A stretch of DNA of 41,216 nucleotides from Phycisphaerales bacterium (GTDB taxonomy: Bacteria; Planctomycetota; Phycisphaerae; Sedimentisphaerales; Anaerobacaceae). The position numbers were made by a program, and so were the translations under genes. The DNA lies in assembly GCA_020352215.1 (NCBI GenBank), contig CP070675.1, positions 3,928,081-3,969,296 on the forward strand, written 5' to 3'. The first letter of the stretch is position 1. Every line of letters starts with the position of its first letter. The notes beneath the pieces were generated by a model, which did not search any database, was not told the origin of the DNA, and was given only the letters and a program-made list of their open reading frames with translations. Of this stretch, positions 1-8,680 are shown piece after piece.

Positions 1-1061
1 TACGCGTCGTTGAGTATCCACTTGTTGCCGGGCAGGTAGCTGCAGTGGCCGTTCCTGGTCATTACGCCCTTGCCGATGGCCTCGACCTTGTCGGTGCCAT
101 CCTGGTACAGATAGAAGGCGTTGCCGTTTGAGGGGTGCCAGGCCCAGGCCAGGATATGTACAGGGTCGCGCCAGATGAAGTGCGAGGTCTTGCCGTAGGG
201 ATCGACAACCCGGATATTCTTGCCGTCCGGCGAGGCCGTCAGCATCCGGGTTCCGAAGCCGCCTACATTCTTGTAGCGGGGATCGACTCTCGGCCGCCAG
301 CGGTGCAGGAAGATGAACCGCGAGCCGTCTGTGTTGAACAGCAGATGGTTGATGTAGTGTTTTGCGTCTCTCGGTTCGCCGGGGATTTTGCCGAACCGGG
401 CGATGTCCGCGATGGAGATAATCAGTTGTCGCCTGCCGGTCTCAAGATCGAGCTTGAAGATGCCCGAGTCCTTCGGTGCCAACTCGTCTGCGTGGGGGTC
501 GGGCAGGCCCGCGTACCCGTAGCCGGGGCGCATGTCATTGATTCGCCTGAAGTCCGGCGCGACGGCCGTGTGGCCGTTTGGGCTGATAGTGTAGAAGGGA
601 TGTGGCAGGGTCCTCTTGGTGCTGCCTCGAATATCGAGAATATGGGAGACGAATCGGTTGCCTTGCCGGTCATTGAAGGCTATCTGGTGTTTGGAGCCCG
701 GCAGCCACTGCAGCATGCAGCCTTGCTGCCAGCCCCAAGCCTTGCTCTCTGCGAGTTCGATCCATCGGTCGCCGCTGGTCAAATCGACCATGCCGATTCT
801 GATGGTATCGTCTGGTTCTGGACTTCGGTGCTCGAAGTCGACCTCCATGCCCAGTGCGTATCGGCAGGTGGGCTCGAACTGGAGCTTGTCATAGTAGCCG
901 AACCAGTGGAACTTAGGCCCTCGGGTGATAGCACGAACGGGGGTCAGGTCTTCCCCGTCGGCGTTTGCGCGGCGGGTGGAGGTTGATATGCCGCCAAATG
1001 CAAGCGCCTTTGAGGTCGTGCGTTGCAGGAACTCGCGGCGGGTAATCCTCGTGCCGTCCAT
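1..1061 (-). CDS. Tat-exported oligogalacturonate-lyase-like beta-propeller protein, partial (C-terminus outside window)
   Basis: The minus strand is open from an ATG at 1061 to the window edge, giving about 353 residues without a stop. The N-terminus has a twin-arginine signal, TRREFLQ at residues 7-13, then a short hydrophobic stretch and a possible ANA cleavage site near residue 34, so export by Tat is likely. The mature part has propeller-like repeats (TASPDGKNIRVVDPYGKTS, FNTDGSRFIFLHRW, WHPSNGNAFYLYQDG) that resemble PD40 and PL22 oligogalacturonate-lyase-type proteins. A pectin-fragment or polysaccharide role is an inference from that distant resemblance; I could not confirm the catalytic His and metal ligands. 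A GTG six codons upstream (GGAGG ten bases before it) is an alternative start. The long plus-strand reading frame over this region is a shadow. Confidence 0.8.
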   Translation of the reverse strand, partial: MDGTRITRREFLQRTTSKALAFGGISTSTRRANADGEDLTPVRAITRGPKFHWFGYYDKLQFEPTCRYALGMEVDFEHRSPEPDDTIRIGMVDLTSGDRWIELAESKAWGWQQGCMLQWLPGSKHQIAFNDRQGNRFVSHILDIRGSTKRTLPHPFYTISPNGHTAVAPDFRRINDMRPGYGYAGLPDPHADELAPKDSGIFKLDLETGRRQLIISIADIARFGKIPGEPRDAKHYINHLLFNTDGSRFIFLHRWRPRVDPRYKNVGGFGTRMLTASPDGKNIRVVDPYGKTSHFIWRDPVHILAWAWHPSNGNAFYLYQDGTDKVEAIGKGVMTRNGHCSYLPGNKWILNDA

Positions 1062-1135
1062 GTTTTTGGCCCTCTTCACTTTGTGCCAGCCTCCGTTTGG
1101 AGCGGCGCTGGGTCTGCGGCCCGTGCTCAAGGCCG

Positions 1136-1164
1136 ATTCTACCCCAAGAGCGGGGCCCACTCAA
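1136..1164 (-). promoter_or_regulatory. Putative sigma-70-type promoter for the propeller gene
   Basis: On the minus strand a -35 box TTGAGT (1164-1159) and a -10 box TAGAAT (1141-1136) are separated by exactly 17 bases. Transcription would start near 1129, leaving a leader of about 68 bases before the ATG at 1061. Prediction from sequence only. Confidence 0.5.
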
Positions 1165-1352
1165 GTTATACGGTCGTACAACCGCGTTCCTTCTGATGGT
1201 TTTTCGGCTTTGGGTTCGGCGGCTAAAGACAGGTTAGTGTTAACGCCGATACTCTATAGAGCGGACCTCGCTTTGTGGGAACGCCATGGCACGGGGTTGC
1301 CGGTGCGGTTCTCGGCCGGCCGTAGGCTGGTTGGCGACCAAGGTATCTTCCA

Positions 1353-2291
1353 ATGTCGTTTGCACAGACACAATCCGTTCGGAGAGGGTTGCCGTCCCTG
1401 CCATTGGGGCGGACGGTCAAGGATTTTCTGGATTATCTGATCGTTGAGGCGGGCCTGTCGGGCAACACCGTTCTGGCCTACGGCCGGGATCTGAAGGGTT
1501 TTATTGCCTGGTGCCAATCAAATCGGGCCCGTCGGATACAGCAAGTGAGACCCACTCTCATCCGCGAGTACCTTCGCGCACTCACTGTAGAGCAAAAGAG
1601 CGAAAGCTCGATCAAACGGTGCCTTGTCGCCATAAGGATGCTGTTGCGGTATGCGAAGCTGACAGGCCTTCTGGAGGATGACTTAACCGCGATTCTTGAA
1701 AGTCCGAAGATCTGGCAGAGGTTGCCTGCAGTTTGCAGCAAACATCAGGTCGTAGATCTGCTGAATGCACCTGATGCGAGCGAGCCTTTCTACCTTCGTG
1801 ACAAGGCGATGCTTGAGTTGCTGTACGGCACAGGCATGCGTGCCAGCGAACTGGCAGCGTTGAAGACCTCCGATTTGAACCTTGATATCGGCTATCTTCG
1901 GTGCCTGGGAAAAGGCAACAGAGAACGCGTGATCCCGGTAGGCAGAGCCGCGATTACTGCGACGACTGAATATCTGCAATCCCTACGCCCGAGAGTGGCA
2001 AGGCCGGGAAGCGGCGATATCCTGCTGCTGTCCCGAACAGGTAGGGCCCTCAGTCGTATAGAGATTTGGAGATTGGTGAAGAAATACTCGATACGTGCAG
2101 GGATGCCCCGAAATCTGACGGTGCACACATTGCGCCACTGTTTCGCAACGCATCTTCTGGGCGGTGGGGCGGATCTGCGAAGCGTCCAGGAAATGCTCGG
2201 ACACGTGGACATAGCTACTACCCAGATTTACACGCACGTCGACCAGGAAAGGTTGCGAAAGATTCACAAACAATTTCACCCAAGGCCATAG
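1353..2291 (+). CDS. xerD: XerC/XerD-type site-specific tyrosine recombinase
   Basis: This 312-residue protein matches the Xer family in length and layout. Xer recombinases act as a pair at the dif site to resolve chromosome dimers. The N-terminal SAM-like core-binding domain spans about residues 20-110 (DFLDYLIVEAGLSGNTVLAYGRDL is its typical opening, written here in part). The catalytic domain has all expected residues: R163 in TGMRASEL, K187 in LGKGNRERVIP, H258 and R261 in HTLRHCFATHLL, H284 in MLGHVDIATTQIYTHV, and nucleophile Y293. The ATG has only a weak AAGG ribosome site. It stands alone between a divergent propeller gene and the HEAT-repeat gene, with no terminator that I can see. 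Whether it is XerC or XerD cannot be settled by eye; an integrase of a lost element is less likely because nothing mobile lies nearby. Confidence 0.88.
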   Translation: MSFAQTQSVRRGLPSLPLGRTVKDFLDYLIVEAGLSGNTVLAYGRDLKGFIAWCQSNRARRIQQVRPTLIREYLRALTVEQKSESSIKRCLVAIRMLLRYAKLTGLLEDDLTAILESPKIWQRLPAVCSKHQVVDLLNAPDASEPFYLRDKAMLELLYGTGMRASELAALKTSDLNLDIGYLRCLGKGNRERVIPVGRAAITATTEYLQSLRPRVARPGSGDILLLSRTGRALSRIEIWRLVKKYSIRAGMPRNLTVHTLRHCFATHLLGGGADLRSVQEMLGHVDIATTQIYTHVDQERLRKIHKQFHPRP

Positions 2292-2358
2292 ACGCTCGCG
2301 GCCAAATGCGGGTGATGGACGCACGGGGTGTAGAGGGCAAGAATTGCTATATGGGGTC

Positions 2359-2387
2359 TTGACGTGGATTGGCCCGAACGCTATTAT
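2359..2387 (+). promoter_or_regulatory. Strong sigma-70-type promoter for the HEAT-repeat gene
   Basis: TTGACG (2359-2364) and TATTAT (2382-2387) are separated by 17 bases, close to the consensus. Transcription would start near 2394. This rules out the in-frame ATG at 2369 as the start of the downstream gene and supports the start at 2528. Confidence 0.7.
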
Positions 2388-2405
2388 TAGTGCGAAAAGG
2401 AAGAG

Positions 2406-2432
2406 CACCTTTGGTAAGGGGGTACCAAGGTG
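2406..2432 (+). promoter_or_regulatory. Leader hairpin in the 5' UTR of the HEAT-repeat gene
   Basis: CACCTTTGGTA and TACCAAGGTG form an inverted repeat with one bulged base around an AGGGGG loop, starting about 12 bases after the predicted transcription start. There is no U-run after it, so it is not a terminator. It may stabilise the mRNA or bind a regulator. Function is unknown. Confidence 0.45.
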
Positions 2433-2527
2433 TGCAGTATCGACGGGTCGAAGCCGCGGTTTCGGTACTGCCGGGCGCTTCCAAACCCTGTGTGTGGATT
2501 TCTGACGGAGCGAGCGGAGTTTTGCTC

Positions 2528-4807
2528 ATGGTCATCCTAATGAGTACTAAACGGGCACACATCGCAGTTCTGTTGTTGGTACTTGGATGCCTGGGGGTCG
2601 GTATAGGCGCCGATAACTCGGCCTCGCCAGACGGGCAAACGGCAGCGGCAGCCAAGCCCGACGAGCAATTAGATATCAACAAGAACGCCCTGCTGAACGG
2701 CCCCAGCGATGAGATACGCGTCAAAGCGGCGACGGTGATGTTGTTCAGTGAAAACCCGCTGGCGCGAGAGGTTCTACTTGACGTACTGAAGCGGAAGGAG
2801 AATGGTGCGGCACAGATGGCGGTGTGCAGAGCGCTGAGGCAGACACGCGCAGCGCAGCAACCGGTGCCGAACAAAGACGACTTCATCCTGCCGCTGCTCG
2901 GCGTTCTGACCGCGCCAGAGGGTGCTGAACTGGCCAAATTGGCGGCGGAGGCACTGCTGATCTTTGACTATGAACTGATTTCAGGACATCTTGAAAGAAT
3001 AGTGGGCGACGCCTCGCTGCTGCCTGCGGCCAGACTGAATGCGATACATGCTTTAGAATTACGGCCGGATATGAAGGCGGCTATCACGCTGATAAACCTC
3101 GTAGATGACCCTGAGGTACAAGTTGCTGCCGCGGCAGAAAAGGCCTTGCAAGTGCTCGGGATACCCGTGGGCAGAGACTCCGCGACTCGCGCGCAAATCG
3201 TCTATGAGCTCGAACGCAAGGGAAGAGACGAGTTTCTGCGAGATTGGCTGATTCGCCAGGAAAAGCAGATGCGCCAGATGAGAGCGGAACTGAAGCTGTG
3301 GCAGGAGCAATACAAGTCGGCATTGGATACAATATACGACGGCATCAGCGATGATACTGCCAAAGGTAAGATCCTGGCAGAGCATCTGGACGGCTCGCGA
3401 GCGGCGGTAAAGCTATGGGCGTTGGAGAAGGTTCGCCAAGATCGTGTGGGCACAAGGCCAAACCCGAAACTACCCGCGGAAGTTGGGCCGATCCTGGTGA
3501 AGTTAATTGCTGATCAGGATCGCGATGTTCGGCTTGTGACGGCCAAGTTGCTGTCTCGGATGGGTGAAGTGAATTCGGCCCAGCACCTGCTCGCCCAGCT
3601 TAAAGTTGAGAAGAGTCCTGATGTTGAAATGGAGTTGTTTGTTGCGCTCGGCGGGGCGTGTTGGTCTGCCTTCTTGCCCAATTCGCGAATAAAGGTTCCT
3701 AAGGAGACGCGAAAGGAGACTTTGGAATGGGCAGTGAAATACCTGTCTGACCAAGAGGCTGCCAACGTGCAGAAGGGGGCGGAGGTGATGAAGAAGCTGC
3801 TTGAGCAGGATGGTCTTACCCCGGCGGAGGTGGACCGGTACCTTGGCGTGCTTGCGGACAGCTACGCACGGCAGAAAAATCCCGCTGGCAGCTCCCTGCG
3901 GGGAGACTTGCTTGGCGCGATGGCAGGGTTGTGCGTGCAGGGCAGTGCCTGCAGGGCCAAGGCGATCAGCCTTTTCAAGCCCCTCTTTGACCAAGCGCTA
4001 CGCGACGAAGCCGAGCGGGTACGGGAGGCGGCAGTAGATGGACTCATCTACATCGACAAGGCAGCCGCACTCGCAAGCTTGAGAAAGGATTATGTCAATG
4101 ACAGCAGTCAAGGAGTACGGAAGAAGCTGATAAATCTCGCGGGCGAAGTCGGTGGTGGAGAGGACTTGGATTGGCTGGCTGAGAAAATAGGCTCAAATTC
4201 CGAAAGCGAGCCGGCGTGGCAGGCCATGCTCAGAATATTCAATGGGGCTGATGCCGGCCTCTTGAACGCCTGGATAGTCAAGTTGGTCTCACAAGCAGCA
4301 ACGGTCAAGTTAAGCGATGAGCAGAAGATATCGCTTCTTGAGATAGCAGAGCGCAAGGTGGTTTCCGAGAACAGGGTGCAGATGATCCGAGACGTCCGAG
4401 AAAAACTTGCTCACCTCTACGAGAAAGGGGGAGAGTTTGAGCGGGCGGCTGATTATATCGGGATGTTGTATAAGGCGGCGACGACCGCCGAGGAAAAAGA
4501 TTCACTGTTACTCGATTTGTTGAATATCTATTTCAAGTGGCCGAGAGTTGAGCTTGCCGCGAAGCTGGTGCAAGACTACTTGGCGGAGAGAGACTTGGGG
4601 CCGACCGATGCTATTGCGCGTTCGATTGAGGAGCATCTTAGGAATCCGGCGGCAGGCGTTGATCCCAATGTGGTATTGGGTGCCCTGACCAAGATTGAAG
4701 CGGCGCCCGCGCAGAACAGGCCGCAGTGGCAAGAACGGCTCAAATACTGGGCCAAGCAGCTTCAACCAACGGTGGAGCCGAACAGACCAAAGCAACCAGG
4801 CAGTTAG
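2528..4807 (+). CDS. Exported HEAT-repeat protein with TPR-like C-terminus
   Basis: From the ATG at 2528 the protein has 759 residues. GGAG sits eight bases upstream, and the predicted mRNA starts after the upstream in-frame ATG. Residues 1-28 form a signal peptide (KRAHIAVLLLVLGCLGVGIGA). VLGC at 18-21 could be a lipobox, or Sec cleavage could follow GIGA. The rest is an alpha-helical solenoid of HEAT-like repeats (for example DEIRVKAATVMLF, LPAARLNAIHALEL, DPEVQVAAAAEKALQVLGI, DRDVRLVTAKLLSRMGEV). A charged coiled-coil-like stretch lies near 237-272, and a TPR-like segment near 618-690 (LAHLYEKGGEFERAADYIG). The C-terminus is rich in Pro and Gln. Such solenoids are usually protein-binding scaffolds outside the cytoplasm; the partner is unknown. 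No catalytic motif is visible. Confidence 0.8.
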   Translation: MVILMSTKRAHIAVLLLVLGCLGVGIGADNSASPDGQTAAAAKPDEQLDINKNALLNGPSDEIRVKAATVMLFSENPLAREVLLDVLKRKENGAAQMAVCRALRQTRAAQQPVPNKDDFILPLLGVLTAPEGAELAKLAAEALLIFDYELISGHLERIVGDASLLPAARLNAIHALELRPDMKAAITLINLVDDPEVQVAAAAEKALQVLGIPVGRDSATRAQIVYELERKGRDEFLRDWLIRQEKQMRQMRAELKLWQEQYKSALDTIYDGISDDTAKGKILAEHLDGSRAAVKLWALEKVRQDRVGTRPNPKLPAEVGPILVKLIADQDRDVRLVTAKLLSRMGEVNSAQHLLAQLKVEKSPDVEMELFVALGGACWSAFLPNSRIKVPKETRKETLEWAVKYLSDQEAANVQKGAEVMKKLLEQDGLTPAEVDRYLGVLADSYARQKNPAGSSLRGDLLGAMAGLCVQGSACRAKAISLFKPLFDQALRDEAERVREAAVDGLIYIDKAAALASLRKDYVNDSSQGVRKKLINLAGEVGGGEDLDWLAEKIGSNSESEPAWQAMLRIFNGADAGLLNAWIVKLVSQAATVKLSDEQKISLLEIAERKVVSENRVQMIRDVREKLAHLYEKGGEFERAADYIGMLYKAATTAEEKDSLLLDLLNIYFKWPRVELAAKLVQDYLAERDLGPTDAIARSIEEHLRNPAAGVDPNVVLGALTKIEAAPAQNRPQWQERLKYWAKQLQPTVEPNRPKQPGS

Positions 4808-4821
4808 CCTTGCCGGTTGCG

Positions 4822-4852
4822 AAGGGTGGTCCGGCGGATTTCCCTTTTTTTT
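4822..4852 (+). terminator. Possible intrinsic terminator after the HEAT-repeat gene
   Basis: AAGGG (4822-4826) can pair with CCCTT (4842-4846), with a small inner TCC/GGA stem, and is followed directly by a run of eight T, then further T-rich stretches to about 4880. The stem is short, so this is tentative. Confidence 0.4.
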
Positions 4853-4883
4853 CATTTTTTGTGTTTTTTTCGTATTTTTCTGA

Positions 4884-4912
4884 TTGCACTTGTACACGCA
4901 TTTCGGTAGAGT
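4884..4912 (+). promoter_or_regulatory. Possible promoter for tRNA-Thr and tuf
   Basis: TTGCAC (4884-4889) and TAGAGT (4907-4912) with a 17-base spacer lie about 170 bases upstream of tRNA-Thr. Each box is an imperfect match. The 274-base gap before the tRNA shows no reading frame of note. Confidence 0.35.
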
Positions 4913-5081
4913 AACCCGTTTATGTTAATGAGCCGGTAGATGTATAGCCTTTTCGCTGCGTCAGGGCGGGTTTTGTGCAGCAGAGAAAAGGGGCAGTTGG
5001 AGTCTGCTTGGGCTCAGAAGTCGGGAATGACCGTTGTTTGAGATTTGACGCACCGCCATGCAGGCAAGCGGTGAAACAGGT

Positions 5082-5153
<72 letters not shown>

Positions 5154-5313
5154 AAGCAAGCAGATCAAGCCGAGATAGCCCGTGGCAGATCGGCTGTCTT
5201 GGTATGGGTTTATCATAAATACAGGTTGCAGAGAAGTATTCCAGTATACGTTGGGCAAATGGTGTAGGATATGTGGGTAGAGACTAACCTGGCACATTGG
5301 AGGTTTGTGTAAG

Positions 5314-6528
5314 ATGGCTAAGGCGGTATTTGAGCGGACGAAACCACACATTAACATCGGAACGATAGGCCATATTGACCATGGCAAGACGACATTGACC
5401 GCGGCAATTACGATGCGTCTGGCACAGAAGGCGGGCGGGGGAAATGTTAAGAGGTTCGAGGACATCGATAATGCCCCTGAAGAGAGGGAGCGTGGCGTTA
5501 CAATAAACACTGCGCATGTCGAGTATGAGACGGAAAATCGCCACTATGCCCACGTTGACTGTCCGGGGCACGCCGACTACATCAAGAACATGATTACTGG
5601 GGCTGCTCAGATGGATGGGGCGATCTTGGTGGTGGCAGCTGGCGACGGTCCTATGCCGCAGACGCGCGAGCACATCTTGCTTGCTCGCCAGGTTAACGTG
5701 CCGCGAATCGTGGTCTTTTTGAACAAGGTGGACCAGGTTGATGACCCCGAGCTGCTGGAATTGGTGGAACTGGAGGTCAGGGAACTACTGAGCAAATACG
5801 AATTCCCTGGCGATGAGATCCCCCTTATCAAGGGATCTGCGTTGGCAGCCATGGAGTCCGAGGGCAAGGATGACGAGGCGTGCGCATGCATAGACGAGTT
5901 GATGGTTGCCGTCGACGAATATTTTCCGCTTCCCGAGCGTGATGTTGACAAACCATTCCTGATGCCTGTGGAGGACGTTTTCAGTATCAAGGGTCGCGGT
6001 ACGGTCGGGACGGGCCGAGTTGAGCGTGGCAAGGTTCGGGTCGGCGAGGAAATTGAGGTCGTTGGGCTGGCAAAAGAGACTCGTAAGACGGTTGTTACCG
6101 GGGTGGAAATGTTTAACAAGACCTTGGACGACGGCCAGGCTGGTGACAACATTGGGTTGCTCTTGCGCGGGGTTGAAAAGAAGGACCTGGAGAGAGGACA
6201 GGTTGTCGCGGCCCCCGGTAGCATCACCCCACACACCAAGTTTCACGCAGAGGTGTATGTCCTCACCAAGGAAGAAGGTGGTCGTCATACACCGTTTTTT
6301 GCTGGCTACAGGCCGCAATTCTACTTCAGAACCACCGACGTCACGGGTTCGGTACATGCGTTGTTGACTGGGGACGGCAAGCCCGCAGAGATGTGTATGC
6401 CCGGCGACAATATTACGATGGAGGTGGAGATCATCTCCCCGATCGCCATGGAGGACGGCCTTCGTTTTGCCATTCGCGAGGGCGGTAGGACAGTTGGTGC
6501 AGGTGTCGTAGTCAAGATTCTTGCCTGA
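5314..6528 (+). CDS. tuf: Elongation factor Tu
   Basis: EF-Tu is the GTPase that delivers aminoacyl-tRNA to the ribosomal A site. The 404-residue product has the usual full length. GTPase motifs are G1 GHIDHGKT (19-26), the switch I RGVTI (60-64), G3 DCPGH (82-86) and G4 NKVD (137-140). Domains 2 and 3 follow, ending in the typical [13 protein letters not shown]. The ATG at 5314 is preceded by TTGGAGG with ten bases between; the TTG three codons upstream is too close to that site. This is the only tuf in the window, and none follows fusA as in many str operons. rpmG, tRNA-Trp, secE and nusG come next. Confidence 0.98.
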   Translation: MAKAVFERTKPHINIGTIGHIDHGKTTLTAAITMRLAQKAGGGNVKRFEDIDNAPEERERGVTINTAHVEYETENRHYAHVDCPGHADYIKNMITGAAQMDGAILVVAAGDGPMPQTREHILLARQVNVPRIVVFLNKVDQVDDPELLELVELEVRELLSKYEFPGDEIPLIKGSALAAMESEGKDDEACACIDELMVAVDEYFPLPERDVDKPFLMPVEDVFSIKGRGTVGTGRVERGKVRVGEEIEVVGLAKETRKTVVTGVEMFNKTLDDGQAGDNIGLLLRGVEKKDLERGQVVAAPGSITPHTKFHAEVYVLTKEEGGRHTPFFAGYRPQFYFRTTDVTGSVHALLTGDGKPAEMCMPGDNITMEVEIISPIAMEDGLRFAIREGGRTVGAGVVVKILA

Positions 6529-6667
6529 GGGGCTTTTGATAACTGTTGATCTGACCGTGTCTTCAGAACAAAGGGCGCTCGCAGAAGTAGAGTGCACGCC
6601 GGTAGGTGTCTGCAAGATAGAGTGGTATCTCTCAAAAAGAATTTAACTGGTTAATGGGCCAGCGTGT

Positions 6668-6841
6668 ATGGCTAGGAAGAAGAAAAGCAAAAGAGAGTAT
6701 GTATGGCTTGAATGTAGCCGGTGCCGCGAAAGGAACTATCGCACGAACGTCAGTGTGGCAGAAGGTACGCCGAAGCTGCAGCTCAACAAGTTCTGTAAGA
6801 AGGAACGAAAGCACACTGTTCACAAGATACGACGCAAGTAG
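6668..6841 (+). CDS. rpmG: 50S ribosomal protein L33
   Basis: A 57-residue basic protein that matches L33, a small protein of the large subunit near the E site. Recognisable parts are the opening MARKKKSKREYVWLEC, the CSRCRERNYRT ribbon and the closing RKHTVHKIRRK. The zinc ribbon is incomplete: C16, C19 and C43 are present but the fourth position reads Glu (CKKE), so metal binding is uncertain. It sits between tuf and tRNA-Trp, just before secE, the standard place for rpmG. There is no strong ribosome site at the ATG, but no better start exists. Confidence 0.93.
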   Translation: MARKKKSKREYVWLECSRCRERNYRTNVSVAEGTPKLQLNKFCKKERKHTVHKIRRK

Positions 6842-6877
6842 AACGCACCCCAGCTTGCGGGTTAATATGGAGAGTTT

Positions 6878-6952
6878 AGGCCAGTAGCTCAATTTGGCAG
6901 AGCGTCGGTCTCCAAAACCGAAGGTTGGGGGTTTCGATTCCCTCCTGGCCTG
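6878..6952 (+). tRNA. tRNA-Trp (anticodon CCA) with an enlarged T-loop
   Basis: A 75-base cloverleaf. The acceptor is AGGCCAG/CTGGCCT with discriminator G, the D arm GCTC/GAGC, and the anticodon stem TCGGT/ACCGA around CTCCAAA gives anticodon CCA (6912-6914). The T stem GGGGG (6927-6931) pairs with CCCTC (6940-6944), leaving eight bases (6932-6939, TTTCGATT) in the loop rather than seven. A seven-base loop would force a T-C mismatch at the 53-61 pair. The 3' CCA is not encoded. tRNA-Trp between rpmG and secE is common in bacteria. Confidence 0.93.
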
Positions 6953-7017
6953 TTTTGGACGAAGTTGACAAATGGTGAGACGTCAGGATTGGCAGAGCAG
7001 GAAGGGTATTGTTGGCT

Positions 7018-7401
7018 ATGACCTTTGATATCTACAAACGTGGCCAAGGTAAATACACGAGGTTGGGCACTGCGCTGGCTGCCGCCGCAATTGCCGGGTT
7101 GGGCTGTTTGCAATTGTACAAACAGTTGGATGCCACGAATTTGGGATTGTGGGTTAAGACAATGGTGCCGGCTGGTTTGTTTGTTGGCTTGAGCCTTTTG
7201 ATTTTCTGGTTGATGAACAAACCTTCGCTTGCCGACTTCCTGGTCGCAGCCGAGGGAGAAATGAAGAAGGTGAGTTGGTCAAGCAGGAAGGAGGTGGCGG
7301 TCTCGACGTTTATTGTCATCGTGGTTGTTGTACTGATGGCAGTGCTTCTTGGGACGACGGATCTGACCTTCGGATTGTTCTTTGATTGGCTCTTGCGATG
7401 A
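7018..7401 (+). CDS. secE: Protein translocase subunit SecE
   Basis: SecE is the small essential membrane subunit of the SecYEG channel. The 127-residue product has three predicted membrane helices: about residues 18-37 (LAAAAIAGLGCLQLY), 47-65 (VPAGLFVGLSLLIFWLM) and 97-116 (STFIVIVVVVLMAVLLG). The amphipathic motif EMKKVSWSSRKEV before the last helix is the SecE signature. This three-helix form resembles the E. coli protein, while many bacteria keep only the last helix. The ATG at 7018 has GGAAGGG upstream with about 11 bases between; a TTG at 7009 is too close to it. nusG follows after 242 bases. Confidence 0.95.
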   Translation: MTFDIYKRGQGKYTRLGTALAAAAIAGLGCLQLYKQLDATNLGLWVKTMVPAGLFVGLSLLIFWLMNKPSLADFLVAAEGEMKKVSWSSRKEVAVSTFIVIVVVVLMAVLLGTTDLTFGLFFDWLLR

Positions 7402-7643
7402 GTCCTTGGCAGGAGTCAATTGAGTAGTGGCCGGCTGGCCTTGAGGCGCGAAAGATATCAAGCGCGAACTGGCAGGTCCTGGCAGGCGGAGATTGGGCTG
7501 AGAGTGTTTTCAGTTCGGCCAGTCGTATGTCAATGGACGGAGAGCTGATGAGGATCGGGTGTTTTGGCACTCATGGATTGAATTAAAAGTGTTGTCTCGG
7601 AGATAACGCTTGAAGGTTTTTGTGTTTGCTTGCGGGCACTGAT

Positions 7644-8186
7644 ATGCAGTGGTACGTACTACGAGTTGCAGCAAATAAAGAAAAGCAGGTCAAAGAAGCT
7701 CTGAAGCAAAAGGTCAAAGAAGAGGGCTTGGAAGATATTATCGGCAGAATAGAGGTTCCAACCGAGCAAATCAAGCGTATCCGCGGGGGCAAGCAGACGG
7801 TTCATCGTCGAAAGCTGTATCCCGGCTACGTCTTCATGGAGATGGATCCTGCAGAGGACGGTCGCGTTCCCGAGAAGGCTTGGTTTATGATCAAGGGGAC
7901 GGGCAGTGTAGGCGATTTCATTGGGACAGAGGGAGTTCCCACTCCGATGCGGGATACGGATGTTGCAAAGATGCTCTTGGAGGCGGAAAAGCCTGAGCAG
8001 GCGCCGAGCATCAAGGTCGAATTTCAGAAGGGAGACCAGATTAAGATCCGCGAGGGCGCGTTTGAGAACTTTGAAGGTGCCGTCGATTCCATCGATGCCG
8101 ATCGCGGAATTGTGAAAGTGATTGTCACGATATTCGGCCGCAGTACACCGCTGGACATAGAGTACTGGCAGATCGAGAAGTTGTAG
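7644..8186 (+). CDS. nusG: Transcription termination/antitermination factor NusG
   Basis: NusG binds RNA polymerase, reduces pausing, and links it to Rho or the ribosome. The 180-residue product starts MQWYVLRVAANKEKQV, the usual NGN-domain opening, with RRKLYPGYVFMEM in the middle. The C-terminal KOW domain (about 125-180) contains FQKGDQIKIREGAFENFEG. The ATG at 7644 has only a weak ribosome site; the upstream in-frame TTG at 7620 gives a non-family extension. The order secE-nusG-rplK-rplA-rplJ-rplL is the conserved one. The 242-base gap before it holds no gene that I can support. Confidence 0.97.
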   Translation: MQWYVLRVAANKEKQVKEALKQKVKEEGLEDIIGRIEVPTEQIKRIRGGKQTVHRRKLYPGYVFMEMDPAEDGRVPEKAWFMIKGTGSVGDFIGTEGVPTPMRDTDVAKMLLEAEKPEQAPSIKVEFQKGDQIKIREGAFENFEGAVDSIDADRGIVKVIVTIFGRSTPLDIEYWQIEKL

Positions 8187-8248
8187 ATGCACGCTGAGTG
8201 GTGGTGTGTCGGATAAGCGTTTCGCGCACGCGATGATGAAGGTGAAGA

Positions 8249-8680
8249 ATGGCCAAAGAAGTTGCAGCAAAAATTAAGTTACAGGCGCCGGGGGGGCAGG
8301 CGACGCCCGCGCCGCCTATAGGGCCCGCTCTGGGGCAGAATGGGGTGAATATTGGCCAGTTCGTTTCGCAGTTCAACGAGCGGACGAAAGACCTTAACGG
8401 AACAACCGTGCCGGTTGTCATAACCGTCTATTTGGACAAGAGCTTCACGTTTGAAGTCAAAAGTCCACCTGCGGCGGTGCTTTTGAAGCAAGCCGCTCAG
8501 ATTGCCAAGGGCAGCGGTGTTCCGAACAGAGAGAAGGTCGGGAAAATAAGCCCCGAGCAGTTGCGCAAGATCGCCGAGAGTAAGTTCAAGGATCTGAACG
8601 CTTACGATCTCGATCAGGCCGAAAAGATCATCCGCGGTACCGCCCAGAGCATGGGTATTGAAGTGGAAGGTGGTGGATAG
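8249..8680 (+). CDS. rplK: 50S ribosomal protein L11
   Basis: L11 forms the GTPase-associated centre with 23S rRNA and L10-L12, and is the target region of thiostrepton. The 143-residue product has the N-terminal proline-rich motif [20 protein letters not shown] and ends in the rRNA-binding domain with [10 protein letters not shown]. The ATG at 8249 follows a GAAGGTGAAG ribosome site. rplA begins 40 bases after the stop. Full length and unremarkable. Confidence 0.98.
   Translation: MAKEVAAKIKLQAPGGQATPAPPIGPALGQNGVNIGQFVSQFNERTKDLNGTTVPVVITVYLDKSFTFEVKSPPAAVLLKQAAQIAKGSGVPNREKVGKISPEQLRKIAESKFKDLNAYDLDQAEKIIRGTAQSMGIEVEGGG

Noticed and set aside
135..986. A 283-codon plus-strand frame at the window start
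   Set aside because: The opposite strand encodes a Tat signal and propeller repeats from a good promoter, so the plus frame is the shadow.
1226..1262. Possible promoter TTAGTG-TATAGA before xerD
   Set aside because: The spacer is only 15 bases and the -35 box is poor.
2369..2527. Upstream in-frame extension of the HEAT-repeat protein
   Set aside because: The predicted transcript starts after 2369, and the signal peptide and ribosome site point to 2528.
5154..5313. Possible further tRNA genes between tRNA-Thr and tuf, as in E. coli
   Set aside because: I found no second cloverleaf in this stretch.
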